Source of the DNA: Shewanella decolorationis S12
GTDB taxonomy: Bacteria > Pseudomonadota > Gammaproteobacteria > Enterobacterales > Shewanellaceae
Length of the DNA: 64,000 nt
NCBI RefSeq assembly: GCF_000485795.1
Contig: NZ_AXZL01000054.1
Span: 1 to 64,000 of the forward strand
Direction: 5' to 3'
The notes beneath the pieces were generated by a model. That model saw only the letters and a list, made by a program, of their open reading frames with translations. It did no database searches and was not told the origin of the DNA. The position numbers and the translations under genes were made by a program. Numbering within the stretch: the stretch's first letter is position 1; each line of letters opens with the position of its first letter. Positions 54,916 through 63,902 of the stretch are shown here, one piece after another.

Positions 54916-56145
54916 ATGAAGAGCAAGAGTTTATTAGGCAACATTGGTGTGCAAGTGGTTATTGCCATGATTATTGGCGCACTGGTTGGTTTTATGATGG
55001 GTGAAAGTGCGAGCATCTTCGCACCACTGGGCACCATCTTTATCCATTTAATCAAAATGCTAGTGATACCACTGGTACTGGTGTCTATCATCAGCGGCGC
55101 CGCCAGCTTAGGCGATAGCCCCTCGGCGGGTAAGATTGGTGTCGGCACTTTCGGTTTCTTTATTGTCACTTCGGGAATTGCCGTTATCTTAGCGTTGGTC
55201 ATGGGTAATATGTTTACCCCTGGCGCGGGCGTCGACTTTACCGCCCATAGCAGTAGCGGCCTGATGGAAGTGACCGCTGAGCATGGCGCTCTGCCTGGGG
55301 TAATGGACACCTTTATTGGCATGATCCCAACCAATGTGTTCGAATCGCTGACTGGCGGGAATATCCTCCAAATTCTGGTATTTAGTATATTTTTCGGGAT
55401 CGCGCTGACCAAGGTCAAAGGCGATGGCGCTAAGCCCATCATGGCGGCGTTAAATACCGTCGTCGACGCGTTTGTGTGGATGATCAACTGTGTGATGGTG
55501 ATTGCCCCCATTGGGGTGTTTGGCTTGATGGCCGATTCCGTCGGCACCTTCGGTTTCGATGCCTTAGAAGTGGTGTTTAAGCTGTTTGCCGTGTTTGTGG
55601 CCGCGATTCTGATCTACGGTTTTGTGTTCTTCCCCTTAGTGGTGCAGCTGTTTTCTAAGGTATCGGCACGCCAATTTATTTCGGCAATGAAAAAACCTCA
55701 GGTGATGGCACTGTCAACGGCTTCATCCATGGCCACGCTGCCGGTGAATATGGAAACCTGCGAAGAAGATCTTAAGGTTTCTAAGGCAACCACCGCCTTT
55801 GTGCTGCCTTTAGGCGCCACCATCAATATGAGCGGCAACGCGATTTACTATGGTTTAGTCGCCATGTTCTTCGCGCAAATGTACAACGTCGATCTGTCGA
55901 TGACTGCCTATGCCGCGATTATCTTTACCTCTACCTTAGGCGCCATTGGCCAAGCGGGTGTGCCCGGTCCATCATTTTTAGTGGTCGCTGTGCTACTTGC
56001 CGCCGGTATTCCGATTGACGGTTTACCGCTGTTATTCGCCCTCGACCGGGTGTTTGACATGATCCGCACCGCGCTCAACATCACAGGTGATGCCGCCTGC
56101 GCCGTGATTATGGATAAATATACCGCAGAGCCAAGCTCGAACTAA
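54916..56145 (+). CDS. sodium:dicarboxylate/amino-acid symporter (DAACS)
   Basis: 409 residues with 8 membrane segments. The HP1 STASSMATLP motif (about 274; normally SSSxATLP) and the GATINMSGNAIYYG motif of TM7 (about 293) identify the GltP/DctA family. Here the usual GATINMDGTAIY has SGN in place of DGT, so cation or substrate binding could differ. Substrate (glutamate, aspartate, Ser/Thr or C4-dicarboxylate) not determinable. Own terminator. Confidence 0.92.
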   Translation: MKSKSLLGNIGVQVVIAMIIGALVGFMMGESASIFAPLGTIFIHLIKMLVIPLVLVSIISGAASLGDSPSAGKIGVGTFGFFIVTSGIAVILALVMGNMFTPGAGVDFTAHSSSGLMEVTAEHGALPGVMDTFIGMIPTNVFESLTGGNILQILVFSIFFGIALTKVKGDGAKPIMAALNTVVDAFVWMINCVMVIAPIGVFGLMADSVGTFGFDALEVVFKLFAVFVAAILIYGFVFFPLVVQLFSKVSARQFISAMKKPQVMALSTASSMATLPVNMETCEEDLKVSKATTAFVLPLGATINMSGNAIYYGLVAMFFAQMYNVDLSMTAYAAIIFTSTLGAIGQAGVPGPSFLVVAVLLAAGIPIDGLPLLFALDRVFDMIRTALNITGDAACAVIMDKYTAEPSSN

Positions 56146-56170
56146 TAGAGTGAATACGCGAGTGTATCTG

Positions 56171-56203
56171 GGCTTGAATAGGCTTGCTTATTCAAGCTTT
56201 TTT
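56171..56203 (+). terminator. terminator after symporter gene
   Basis: GGCTTGAATA/TATTCAAGC-type arms followed by TTTTTTT, 26 bases past the stop. Confidence 0.9.
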
Positions 56204-56406
56204 ATGGCTTAAACTTCGAGATACCGCACTTTATCCCACTGATTTCTTATCACTTAATGCAGATTAATGTGATCTTGGCGACGCCTTGGGTTAAGCTCAA
56301 ACGGCGCACCTCGCAATTCGTATTTCTTTATCCGCCAAGCCACTTGAGCACGATGCCTTTCTGCGATAATAGCTTGGCTACCATCAGTCCAAAGGAGTGT
56401 TGCACT

Positions 56407-57525
56407 ATGTCTGTTTTTGCCCCTGCAAGCCCTTTTGCCGACTTTATCTATCGTCATTTCCGTGCCATTCATGCCCTTAAACTCGGCCTAGCCCTGCTGA
56501 TTGCGGTCATTATCAATGCCATTTGGTCACCACCGCATTTTATTTGGAGCATGGTGACCATAGTGATCATTATGATGAGTCTGCCGCAGGTGGGCGGCGC
56601 GATTGAAAAGTCCCTGCAACGGGCGGTAGGCACCTGTTTAGGTTCGGCTTATGGCGTAATGTTAGTGGCTACTATCGACAGTTATTGGCTGATTATGGGG
56701 CTGCTGATCTTAGGAGTTACGCTGATCTGTTTTATCTCGGCGGGACGCTACAGCTATGCCTATCTGGTGGCGGGATTCACCATTATTATCGTGGTGGGCG
56801 ATGCGAACCACGACACCTCTGAGGCGCTCTGGCGCACGGCGAATATTCTGCTCGGCTGTGTTATCGCCATTCTGGTGTCACTGTTTATCTTCCCGATTAA
56901 GGCCAAACAGGACTGGCGCAGCCAGCTCGCTAATGCCATCGACAATATGGCCAAGGTACTGACCCAACACTTACAGGCTCCCGCCAACCATGATTTAGAT
57001 TTTCGCGCCGATCTCGAAGCGGCCATGAAAGCCGTATTAACCCAGAAGAAACTGTTTTTCTCACTCGAGTGGGAAAGCCAAACCCTAAAAAAACATAAAG
57101 TGCTGCTGGCAGAGTTAGTCAATAAACAGGTGCGGCTGATCACTCTACTCGAGCTATTACCTTTGAGTCGCTGGCAGGAGGCCGACAAAGAGGCATACCA
57201 CCAAATCAACCGTGTCGCCGCCGAGCTTACGGCGTATCTTCACAGACTGAGTGAATTTATTGCAGGCAAAACAGCCACATTGCCCACACTACCAAATGCA
57301 TTAGAGCAAGAGTTGCAACACAGATTACAACTCAGCTTGACCGCTCAGACGCCAAATTCGGCCCCTTTAGCCAATGAAGTTGCGCAGGGATTTGCCCTCA
57401 CGGGATACGGCTGGCTTATCTATCAACTCGCCATTGCCGTCGAAGCCCTCTACGCCGATATCGAGATTATCGAAATCGCCTATAGCGGACAAACCGTGTT
57501 ACATAAAACCGCCAAGCCTTTATAG
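56407..57525 (+). CDS. FUSC-family membrane protein
   Basis: 372 residues from ATG 56407, with AAAGGAG nine bases upstream; the frame is open 50 codons earlier without a ribosome site. Six membrane segments in residues about 20-165, then a cytosolic helical domain, the half-size layout of the fusaric-acid-resistance/aromatic acid exporter (FUSC) families. No membrane-fusion partner gene is adjacent, so an export role is not shown. Confidence 0.85.
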   Translation: MSVFAPASPFADFIYRHFRAIHALKLGLALLIAVIINAIWSPPHFIWSMVTIVIIMMSLPQVGGAIEKSLQRAVGTCLGSAYGVMLVATIDSYWLIMGLLILGVTLICFISAGRYSYAYLVAGFTIIIVVGDANHDTSEALWRTANILLGCVIAILVSLFIFPIKAKQDWRSQLANAIDNMAKVLTQHLQAPANHDLDFRADLEAAMKAVLTQKKLFFSLEWESQTLKKHKVLLAELVNKQVRLITLLELLPLSRWQEADKEAYHQINRVAAELTAYLHRLSEFIAGKTATLPTLPNALEQELQHRLQLSLTAQTPNSAPLANEVAQGFALTGYGWLIYQLAIAVEALYADIEIIEIAYSGQTVLHKTAKPL

Positions 57526-57656
57526 GCTGTTACCACGGGGAATGGCAGCGAAAATCACTCTGTCAGATCAAGATAAACCCTTGGCAGCCCTTGCACTCGC
57601 AGGGGCTTAATGAAAAGATACCGCCCTAATAAAAATTCGATACATGGACTCTTTTC

Positions 57657-59690
57657 ATGCGCTTTTTTTCCCTTTCCGTTGTCGCAATCGCCTGCTTATC
57701 CGCAGGCTCATTTTTGGCTCCCCAGTTAGCCTTAGCCGCAAATGCTGCTGCGACTAACGCCGAAATAGCGAACACTGAAGCCGCTAAGATTGAGGCAACT
57801 AAAACTGAAGTTGCTAACGCCGAAGCTGTACAAGCCGCAGTAGTTGAAGCCAGCACCAATAGCAACGCAACATCAGCCATAGTTGAATCGTCTTCTGAAG
57901 CCACCACTGACGCCGCAGCGAATGTGGCCGCGACACCGACTCGCGCCAATACCTTTGTGAATGATGCCATTCTCCCGCCAAGCATCACTTGGCATGGAGC
58001 TAGCGAAGCCTTGTTACTCAGTGCAGACCACGAATGGGCGACGCCCTTCGAGCAAAGCAACGGCACCGAAAGCCCAAGCTATGACGATACCATCGCATGG
58101 CTCGACCGACTGGCGGCCGAAACCACCAAATTGCAGAAAGTCAGCCTAGGTAAGAGCCCTCAAGGGCGTGATATTTGGATGTATGTCGCCAGCAGTGAAG
58201 GCATTAACGAATCGGCGCGCCTTAAGCAAAACACTAAGCCGACGATTCTGGTACAGGCAGGGATCCACGCGGGCGAAATCGACGGTAAAGACGCCGGCAT
58301 GATGCTGCTGCGGGATATCATCAAAGGCGACAAGAGCGACCTGCTCGAAAAGGCTAACTTGCTGTTTGTGCCTATGTTTAGCGTCGATGCCCATGAGCGC
58401 AGCGGCGAATTTAACCGCGTTAATCAACGCGGCCCGGTCAATATGGGTTGGCGCACCAATGCCAATAACCTCAACCTGAACCGCGACTACGCCAAGGCCG
58501 ACACCTTAGAAATGCAGCATATGCTGCGGGCAATCAATGTGTGGCAACCGGATCTGTATATCGATGTGCATGTCACCGACGGTATCGACTACCAGTACGA
58601 CATCACCTTCGGCTACAACCTCGCCCAAGGTTTGAGTCCCGCCAGTTTCCGCTGGCTCGAGAATAGCTACCGCCCAGCGGTCGAAGCTGCCTTAACCGCC
58701 CAAGGCCATATCCCAGGTCCGCTGATTTTCGCCGTCGACAATACCGATATCACTAAAGGCATGTCACTGTGGAACCCTAGCCCACGTTTCTCTAATGGTT
58801 ATGGTGATGCCCGCCATCTGCCCACCATTTTGATTGAGAACCACAGCTTAAAACCCTTTAAGCAGCGCGTACTTGGCACCTATGTGATGCTAGAGCAAAC
58901 CCTGAAAACCGTGGGTGACCAAGCAACCAAGTTAAAGAGTGCGATTCAAGAGGATAAATACCGCGCCTCACCACTGATCACATTAACGTGGAAATCGGCA
59001 CCACTGGCTAAAGGCTGGGATTTTAAAGGCATAGATTACAAGTTAGAGCAGAGTCCGATTAGCGGCACCGAAGTAGTACGTTGGACGGGCGAGCCTAAGT
59101 TGTATCCGAATTTACCTGTGATTGCCGAAACCGTGCCCGATATAAAAGTCACTCGCCCGAGTGCTTACTATATTCCCGCCCAGTGGACACAAGTGATCGA
59201 CCGCTTAACTCTACACGGCATTCGTCTAACGCGCTTAAGCAAACCGACCGAGCTTAAATTGCAGCAATATAGCCTGAGCAATCCGGTGTTTAATACCAAG
59301 GCGTTCGAGGGACGACTTACAGTGAAGGCCGACTCGACACTGGCGAAACTGACCACCACCTTGCCTGCGGGCACAGTGAAAATCAGCACAGATCAACCCT
59401 TAGGCGATCTGGCGATTTTACTGCTCGAACCACAATCACCGGACTCGTTACTGCAATGGGGCTTCTTCAACCCTATCTTTACTCGTACCGAATACATTGA
59501 GGACTACGCCGTAGAGCCGCTGGCTGCCAAGATGCTGAAGGAAGATCCCAAGCTACAAGCGGAATTTAACAAAGCGCTGGAAAACCCAGAGTTTGCCGCT
59601 GATCCCGAGGCACGCCTACGCTGGTTCTATGAGCGCAGCCCTTACTACGATAATCAATATCTTAAATATCCAGTCTACCGTAGCCGTTAA
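57657..59690 (+). CDS. secreted M14-family metallocarboxypeptidase
   Basis: 677 residues. Signal peptide to about 27 (APQLALAANA). Residues about 28-100 are an Ala/Glu/Thr low-complexity region with imperfect ANAEAxxxE-type repeats. The M14 domain follows: zinc ligands in HAGEIDGKD (His and Glu, about 201-204) and the third His in DVHVTDG (about 303), with NLNRDYAKAD typical of the substrate pocket. The C-terminal part (about 430-677) is a beta-rich domain. Likely periplasmic or secreted peptidase. GC-rich coding like its neighbours. Confidence 0.88.
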   Translation: MRFFSLSVVAIACLSAGSFLAPQLALAANAAATNAEIANTEAAKIEATKTEVANAEAVQAAVVEASTNSNATSAIVESSSEATTDAAANVAATPTRANTFVNDAILPPSITWHGASEALLLSADHEWATPFEQSNGTESPSYDDTIAWLDRLAAETTKLQKVSLGKSPQGRDIWMYVASSEGINESARLKQNTKPTILVQAGIHAGEIDGKDAGMMLLRDIIKGDKSDLLEKANLLFVPMFSVDAHERSGEFNRVNQRGPVNMGWRTNANNLNLNRDYAKADTLEMQHMLRAINVWQPDLYIDVHVTDGIDYQYDITFGYNLAQGLSPASFRWLENSYRPAVEAALTAQGHIPGPLIFAVDNTDITKGMSLWNPSPRFSNGYGDARHLPTILIENHSLKPFKQRVLGTYVMLEQTLKTVGDQATKLKSAIQEDKYRASPLITLTWKSAPLAKGWDFKGIDYKLEQSPISGTEVVRWTGEPKLYPNLPVIAETVPDIKVTRPSAYYIPAQWTQVIDRLTLHGIRLTRLSKPTELKLQQYSLSNPVFNTKAFEGRLTVKADSTLAKLTTTLPAGTVKISTDQPLGDLAILLLEPQSPDSLLQWGFFNPIFTRTEYIEDYAVEPLAAKMLKEDPKLQAEFNKALENPEFAADPEARLRWFYERSPYYDNQYLKYPVYRSR

Positions 59691-59715
59691 TCCTCGCAGT
59701 TAAAAACGGCAAGGA

Positions 59716-60483
59716 TTAAGCAGGCTTACGCGCGCTGATGCTATACACCAAGGGCACATGTTGCCCTTGGTGTATTAGTACATAACGGCCATCGGCTTGT
59801 GCCTCTAGCCCTGCGAAACAGTTATAGGGGCTAAACGCAAATTCGTGGAAGAACTCCAGCACTAAGCCCGCCTGCAATAAGGCATTGATCACCTCAGACA
59901 AGCTATGCGACCAGCACATTAAGGTCTGCTGCTCATCACCGGCATTCTCGGTATAGGTCCCTTCCTGCTCTATATCTGGCTCACCGCGATTAAAATAGCT
60001 ATACCCATCGAATAGTTGCTGCGCCGGATGAAACTCGGCCATATAAAACTGTCCACCGGGCTTTAAACACGCCGCAATGGTCTGCGCCCAGAGTGCTAAA
60101 TCCGGCAACCACACAATTGCACCATAGGAGGTAAAGACAATATCTTGCGGCTCAACCTTGCCCGCAACGCTGTAGACATCGCTACAGATAAACTCGGCGG
60201 ACAACTGCGTCTGCTGCGCCAGCTTGCGCGCCTCAGCAATCGCCACCTCGGATAAATCGACTCCTATCACTTTTGCGCCCATTCGCGCCCACGACAGGGT
60301 ATCTAAACCAAAATGACATTGCAGATGCAGCAGGCTTTTACCCGCCACCGCAAGCTCATTTAATTCGATTTCAGTTAAGGAGCTGTTGCCACTTAAAAAG
60401 CCTTCAACATCATAAAAATCAGAGGTTAAGTGCACCCGTGTGCGGGCATCCCAAGCGATTTTATTGGTCGTTAAGTAATCCAT
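59716..60483 (-). CDS. class I SAM-dependent methyltransferase
   Basis: 255 residues. Motif I is LLHLQCHFGLDTLSWARMGA (about 51-70), followed by VIGVDLSEVAI with the ribose-binding Asp. No signal or membrane segment. Substrate unknown. Convergent with the M14 gene; upstream of its start lie an inverted repeat and a palindromic operator shared with the divergent lipoprotein gene. Confidence 0.87.
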   Translation of the reverse strand: MDYLTTNKIAWDARTRVHLTSDFYDVEGFLSGNSSLTEIELNELAVAGKSLLHLQCHFGLDTLSWARMGAKVIGVDLSEVAIAEARKLAQQTQLSAEFICSDVYSVAGKVEPQDIVFTSYGAIVWLPDLALWAQTIAACLKPGGQFYMAEFHPAQQLFDGYSYFNRGEPDIEQEGTYTENAGDEQQTLMCWSHSLSEVINALLQAGLVLEFFHEFAFSPYNCFAGLEAQADGRYVLIHQGQHVPLVYSISARKPA

Positions 60484-60540
60484 GTGAATCCTTTCTGGTT
60501 ACGCTTTTAATCAAGCTGAAATGTTGGACACACGCTAACC

Positions 60541-60618
60541 GAATAAGTGAGTAATTTCACCACTCTTTGGGGAAAATCACTTATTCAGCGGACATGTCCG
60601 CCTGCGCCCAAGCGGACA
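60541..60618. promoter_or_regulatory. inverted repeat and GCGGACA palindrome in divergent gap
   Basis: A perfect 10-bp inverted repeat GAATAAGTGA (60541-60550)/TCACTTATTC (60577-60586) is followed at once by the perfect 14-bp palindrome GCGGACATGTCCGC (60588-60601) and a third half-site GCGGACA (60612-60618). Located between divergent methyltransferase and DUF4097 genes. It looks like a transcription-factor operator; the factor is unknown. Confidence 0.65.
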
Positions 60619-60753
60619 CATTTAGTTTATCTGTATGATTATCAATACATTTTAAAACTGGCATAGGATGTGCAATCTCTAGAGGTATCAAGCTTATCGC
60701 TAATAGCTCAGCACTCAGTCGCTCGTCGAGTGTCGATAACAAGGAAGAAGAAA

Positions 60754-61530
60754 ATGTCACTACGCCCTTTTATATTCACCCTCGGATTTATCGCCGTCTT
60801 TACGGTTGGCGTGTCACTCACTGGCTGCATTATCAATGTGAACGCCGCGGGCATGCCGGATTTAGACCACCAGCAACGTGAACTCAGCCTCGATACTCAA
60901 GACTTGCAAGAGCTCGTCGCCGAAACGGGTGCGGGCAGCCTTGAAATTATCGGTGTCGAAGGCCTAACCCAAATTAAGTTAGTGGCTGATATCTATAGCA
61001 ATGACGATAGCAAAATGATTCTCACCCTTGAGAAAAAGGCTAACAAAGCCCAGCTTAAGGCGGACTTTGAATCCCATAGCAGCTTTAACAATTACTCACC
61101 CTATATCGATTTAAAACTACAAGTGCCAGCAGGATTAGCGCTAGATATCGACGATGGCTCAGGTGCTGTGTTTATCAACAAGATGACCGCGGATATCAAG
61201 GTCAAGGATGGCTCGGGCGAACTGGTTATCCATGGCGGCAATAATGTCAGCATCGACGATGGTTCAGGCGCGATTGAAGTCAGCCAAGTCAACGGCAACC
61301 TAGCGATTGTCGATGGTTCTGGCGGCATCCAAGTCAATGATATTAAAGGCAGCATCACCATTGATGATGGTTCAGGTGAAATCAACGTCGCCAATGTGCA
61401 AAACACAGTCACCATCAACGATGGCTCAGGCGATATCAACGTGGTGAACACTAAGGGATTAACCATTCTCTCGGCAGGTTCAGGGGGTGTGAGCTTCGAT
61501 AAAATCGATGGCCCAGTAAGCAAACACTAA
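60754..61530 (+). CDS. DUF4097-type lipoprotein with DGSG repeats
   Basis: 258 residues from ATG 60754 (AAGGA site); the earlier in-frame start lacks one. Signal peptide ending in lipobox SLTGC (Cys about 24). From about 150 on there are seven repeats of 17-19 residues, each with (D/A)GSG followed by a hydrophobic strand (DGSGAVFI, DGSGELVI, DGSGAIEV...), a parallel beta-helix pattern of adhesin-type DUF4097/DUF2807 proteins. Function unknown. Its last codons are duplicated at 63.43 kb. Confidence 0.85.
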   Translation: MSLRPFIFTLGFIAVFTVGVSLTGCIINVNAAGMPDLDHQQRELSLDTQDLQELVAETGAGSLEIIGVEGLTQIKLVADIYSNDDSKMILTLEKKANKAQLKADFESHSSFNNYSPYIDLKLQVPAGLALDIDDGSGAVFINKMTADIKVKDGSGELVIHGGNNVSIDDGSGAIEVSQVNGNLAIVDGSGGIQVNDIKGSITIDDGSGEINVANVQNTVTINDGSGDINVVNTKGLTILSAGSGGVSFDKIDGPVSKH

Positions 61531-61841
61531 GCCCGTTAGACCAATAGCATTACAGTTCAACCAACTTCCCGGCGTAGAGACTGATGTTGCAGTACCCAAC
61601 CAAATGTCAGTCTTCTACCCACCCCTTTTGCGTTACCGTTCCATGGACATTCTTATGCACTTTATGCCACTAACCCCTTGTAGTGGCATCTTTTTTGTTT
61701 CTGAGACTTTCTCAGACTTAATTCTGAACAGTAGGTTCGGTCATGATTCGAAGTGCTAATAGGCGGCATCATGGCTTCTGGCTATCGTATCCCCTAATTG
61801 CCTGCCGCAGGCTTTCGCACTGTTACACCAGTGACTCGCCG
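61494..61841 (+). repeat. 350-bp direct repeat, copy A
   Basis: Begins in the last 12 codons of the DUF4097 gene and runs through its terminator to GTGACTCGCCG. Matches 63429-63787 almost base for base, with one insertion near the end. The rest of the 61531-62137 gap (61842-62137) holds no gene. Confidence 0.93.
61664..61697 (+). terminator. terminator after DUF4097 gene (within copy A)
   Basis: ATGCCACTA/TAGTGGCAT arms with TTTTTT. The same hairpin occurs in copy B at about 63598-63632. Confidence 0.9.
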
Positions 61842-62137
61842 CCCTTTCGTTTAACAAGAAGTATCCCTATAGGCTCGACGGCAGCATCTGCTGCATAAGG
61901 AAGTGCTAATACCGCGATCACATGGATGTGAAAGAGCGGCCATGCCGCCAACGGTCACTTCCATGACAGTGCTTAATTCCGCGAGCTAAATCGTATTCTG
62001 TTAGCCTTAAACAGCGCATAAGTGTGACGTGAAAATCGAGCGAACAATCTCAGCAGGTATCTATCTTTGAGCAAGTCAGACACGTTCCCAATAGCTTAGG
62101 CGTAGCAGAATTGGACTATGGATGTCTCGATAAACTA

Positions 62138-62863
62138 TCACTTAACATCAAGATCAAATACCACACTGATAGAAGCTGAAAAAACCATATTCTCCTGCAG
62201 ATATTGCCCAGTCACTTGAGGTTTGCCCAAACGTGAACCAGTGACCTCTATTCGCTCGATTCCATTATTAGCGCCATAACGGCCAATGCTGTCATCTGTT
62301 GAAGAACCAATGCTATAAATTTTGCCAAGAGTAGCCCCAAAAGCGCTCGCCAATAAACTTCCTTTTTCTTTTGCATCAGCGACAGCCAAGGCTCTAGCCT
62401 CATTTTTAAGCTCCGCTTCTTTCGATGACTTCAACTCAACGCGGGTGATTTCATCAAGTTGTACACTTAGAGCAAAATCCATAAAAGCGTTTAGTTTATC
62501 TAAGTTATTGAGGGTCACTTTTAAGTTGCGGCTTGCTCGATAACCATCAAGCACACGTTTTTCATTGTCCCCGTAGGAATACTCAGGCGCTGTGGAGATT
62601 GAGGATGCTGAAACATTTTTCTCATCGACATTAAATTTACCAAGGCCAGACAAAAACTTGTTAACCCTATCATCGACATCATTTTTAGCTTCGGCACTTG
62701 TTGCTTTTAAGCTTTCCACTTCAAGATAGACCACTGCAATATCAGGGCTTGCAGTTATTTGAGCAGTCCCAACCACAGCAATATGGCGATTATTCGGTAA
62801 GCTATTATCTGAAAGGGCTAGAGTTGGCAAAAATAACAAAACAATCAAACAAATATATTTCAT
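62138..62863 (-). CDS. SIMPL-domain (DUF541) periplasmic protein
   Basis: 241 residues. Signal peptide to about 18 (PTLALSDN). SIMPL domain at about 28-238: VVGTAQITASPDIAVVYLEVES, DGYRASRNLKVTLNNLDKLNAFMDFAL, and the C-terminal VFSASISVVFDLD. Related E. coli YggE is linked to oxidative stress protection. It runs opposite to its neighbour and lies between the two copies of a direct repeat, so it may have arrived with that rearrangement. Confidence 0.87.
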   Translation of the reverse strand: MKYICLIVLLFLPTLALSDNSLPNNRHIAVVGTAQITASPDIAVVYLEVESLKATSAEAKNDVDDRVNKFLSGLGKFNVDEKNVSASSISTAPEYSYGDNEKRVLDGYRASRNLKVTLNNLDKLNAFMDFALSVQLDEITRVELKSSKEAELKNEARALAVADAKEKGSLLASAFGATLGKIYSIGSSTDDSIGRYGANNGIERIEVTGSRLGKPQVTGQYLQENMVFSASISVVFDLDVK

Positions 62864-63428
62864 AAAACCTCCATGTAATCAGGACTGACAATATACCGTA
62901 TATGAAGTAACAAGCCATAGCGGCTATGGCATCAGCCGCAAAATTTAGTCGTGGGTGTATCGATATACTGTTGTTTTGAAAAAAATCAAAATCAAAGTCG
63001 TGGGTCTTCACCCCACACCCGACCAAGAAGGACTGCTCGTCCTATCCTCCTTGCTAATGTTTTCACAAGCAGTCAAGACGCCCCTAGCGAAGTTACAAGT
63101 TTAACGAGTTAACAATGGGTGTCCCGATAAACCCCTTCTTTTTCATAGCAAAATTTAACAGTGGGTGTCTCATTAAACGATGACTTCGCACAGGAGATGA
63201 ACTTCTGAACCTCCGGTGCTGGCTGTTAATCCCATAAGAGTTTTGCCAGCGCTACCATTCCCGTAAGAAAATTTAACAGTGGGTGTCTCGATAAACTCGC
63301 TAAAACATCAATGCTTTAGAAGGTCACTGGCGCAACAATGCTTGATTGGGTGCAACCATTGATAGCCAAGTAATGCCTGACTTTTATTGCATCAGTCACA
63401 AAATTTAACAATGGGTGTCTCATTTAAA
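62864..63428. repeat. dispersed repeat array, no gene
   Basis: Contains at least five variants of AAAATTTAACARTGGGTGTC-TCGATAAAC: about 62940-62968 (diverged), 63111-63132, 63150-63178, 63268-63296 and 63400-63429. A further hairpin repeat (GTGGG-TCTTCA-CCCCAC, about 62999) lies within. Further related copies are at 62120-62135 and 63920-63940. No transposase is seen. Confidence 0.8.
63300..63378 (+). repeat. 79-bp repeat, copy C
   Basis: CTAAAACATCAATGCTTTAG hairpin followed by AAGGTCACTGGCGCAACAATGC. Matches 63824-63902 closely. Both copies are followed about 20 bases later by the TGGGTGTCTC/AAGTGTCTC repeat motif. Confidence 0.88.
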
Positions 63429-63787
63429 CTTCGATAAAATCGATGGCCCAGTAAGTAAACACTAAGCCCGTTAGACCAACAGCGTTACCGCTCGACCAAC
63501 TTCCCGGCGTAGAGACTGATGTTGCAGTACCCAACCAAATGTCAGTCTTCTACCCACCCCTTTGCGTTACCGTTCCATGGACATTCTTATGCACTTTATG
63601 CCACTAACCCCTTGTAGTGGCATCTTTTTTTGTGTCTGAGACTTTCTCAGACTCAATTCTGAACAGTAGATTCGGTCATGATTTGAGGGGCTAATAGGCG
63701 GCATCATGGCTTCTGGCTATTGTATCCCCTAATTGCCTGCCGCAGGCTTTCGCACGCTCTTATATGAGCCACACCAGTGACTCGCCG
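63429..63787 (+). repeat. 350-bp direct repeat, copy B with gene fragment
   Basis: Contains the last 12 codons and stop of the DUF4097 gene (FDKIDGPVSKH) without the rest of it, then the same terminator and downstream sequence. A remnant of a duplication; the small coding part is a pseudogene fragment. Confidence 0.92.
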
Positions 63788-63823
63788 TACTCATGCTTTA
63801 AAAATCGCGTCCTTGTAGGCCCT

Positions 63824-63902
63824 ACTAAACATCCATGTTTTAGAAGGTCACTGGCGCAACAATGCTTGATTGAGTGCAAACATTGATAGCCGAGTAGTAC
63901 CT
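63824..63902 (+). repeat. 79-bp repeat, copy D
   Basis: CTAAACATCCATGTTTTAG hairpin followed by the same sequence as copy C. The window ends 98 bases further on with no gene visible. Confidence 0.85.

Noticed and set aside
61525..61545. GTTAGAC just after the DUF4097 gene fits the integron attC core GTTRRRY, and ATTTAAC in the repeats fits RYYYAAC.
   Set aside because: No properly spaced partner core site or attC-like stem was found, the genes face opposite ways, and no integrase is present.
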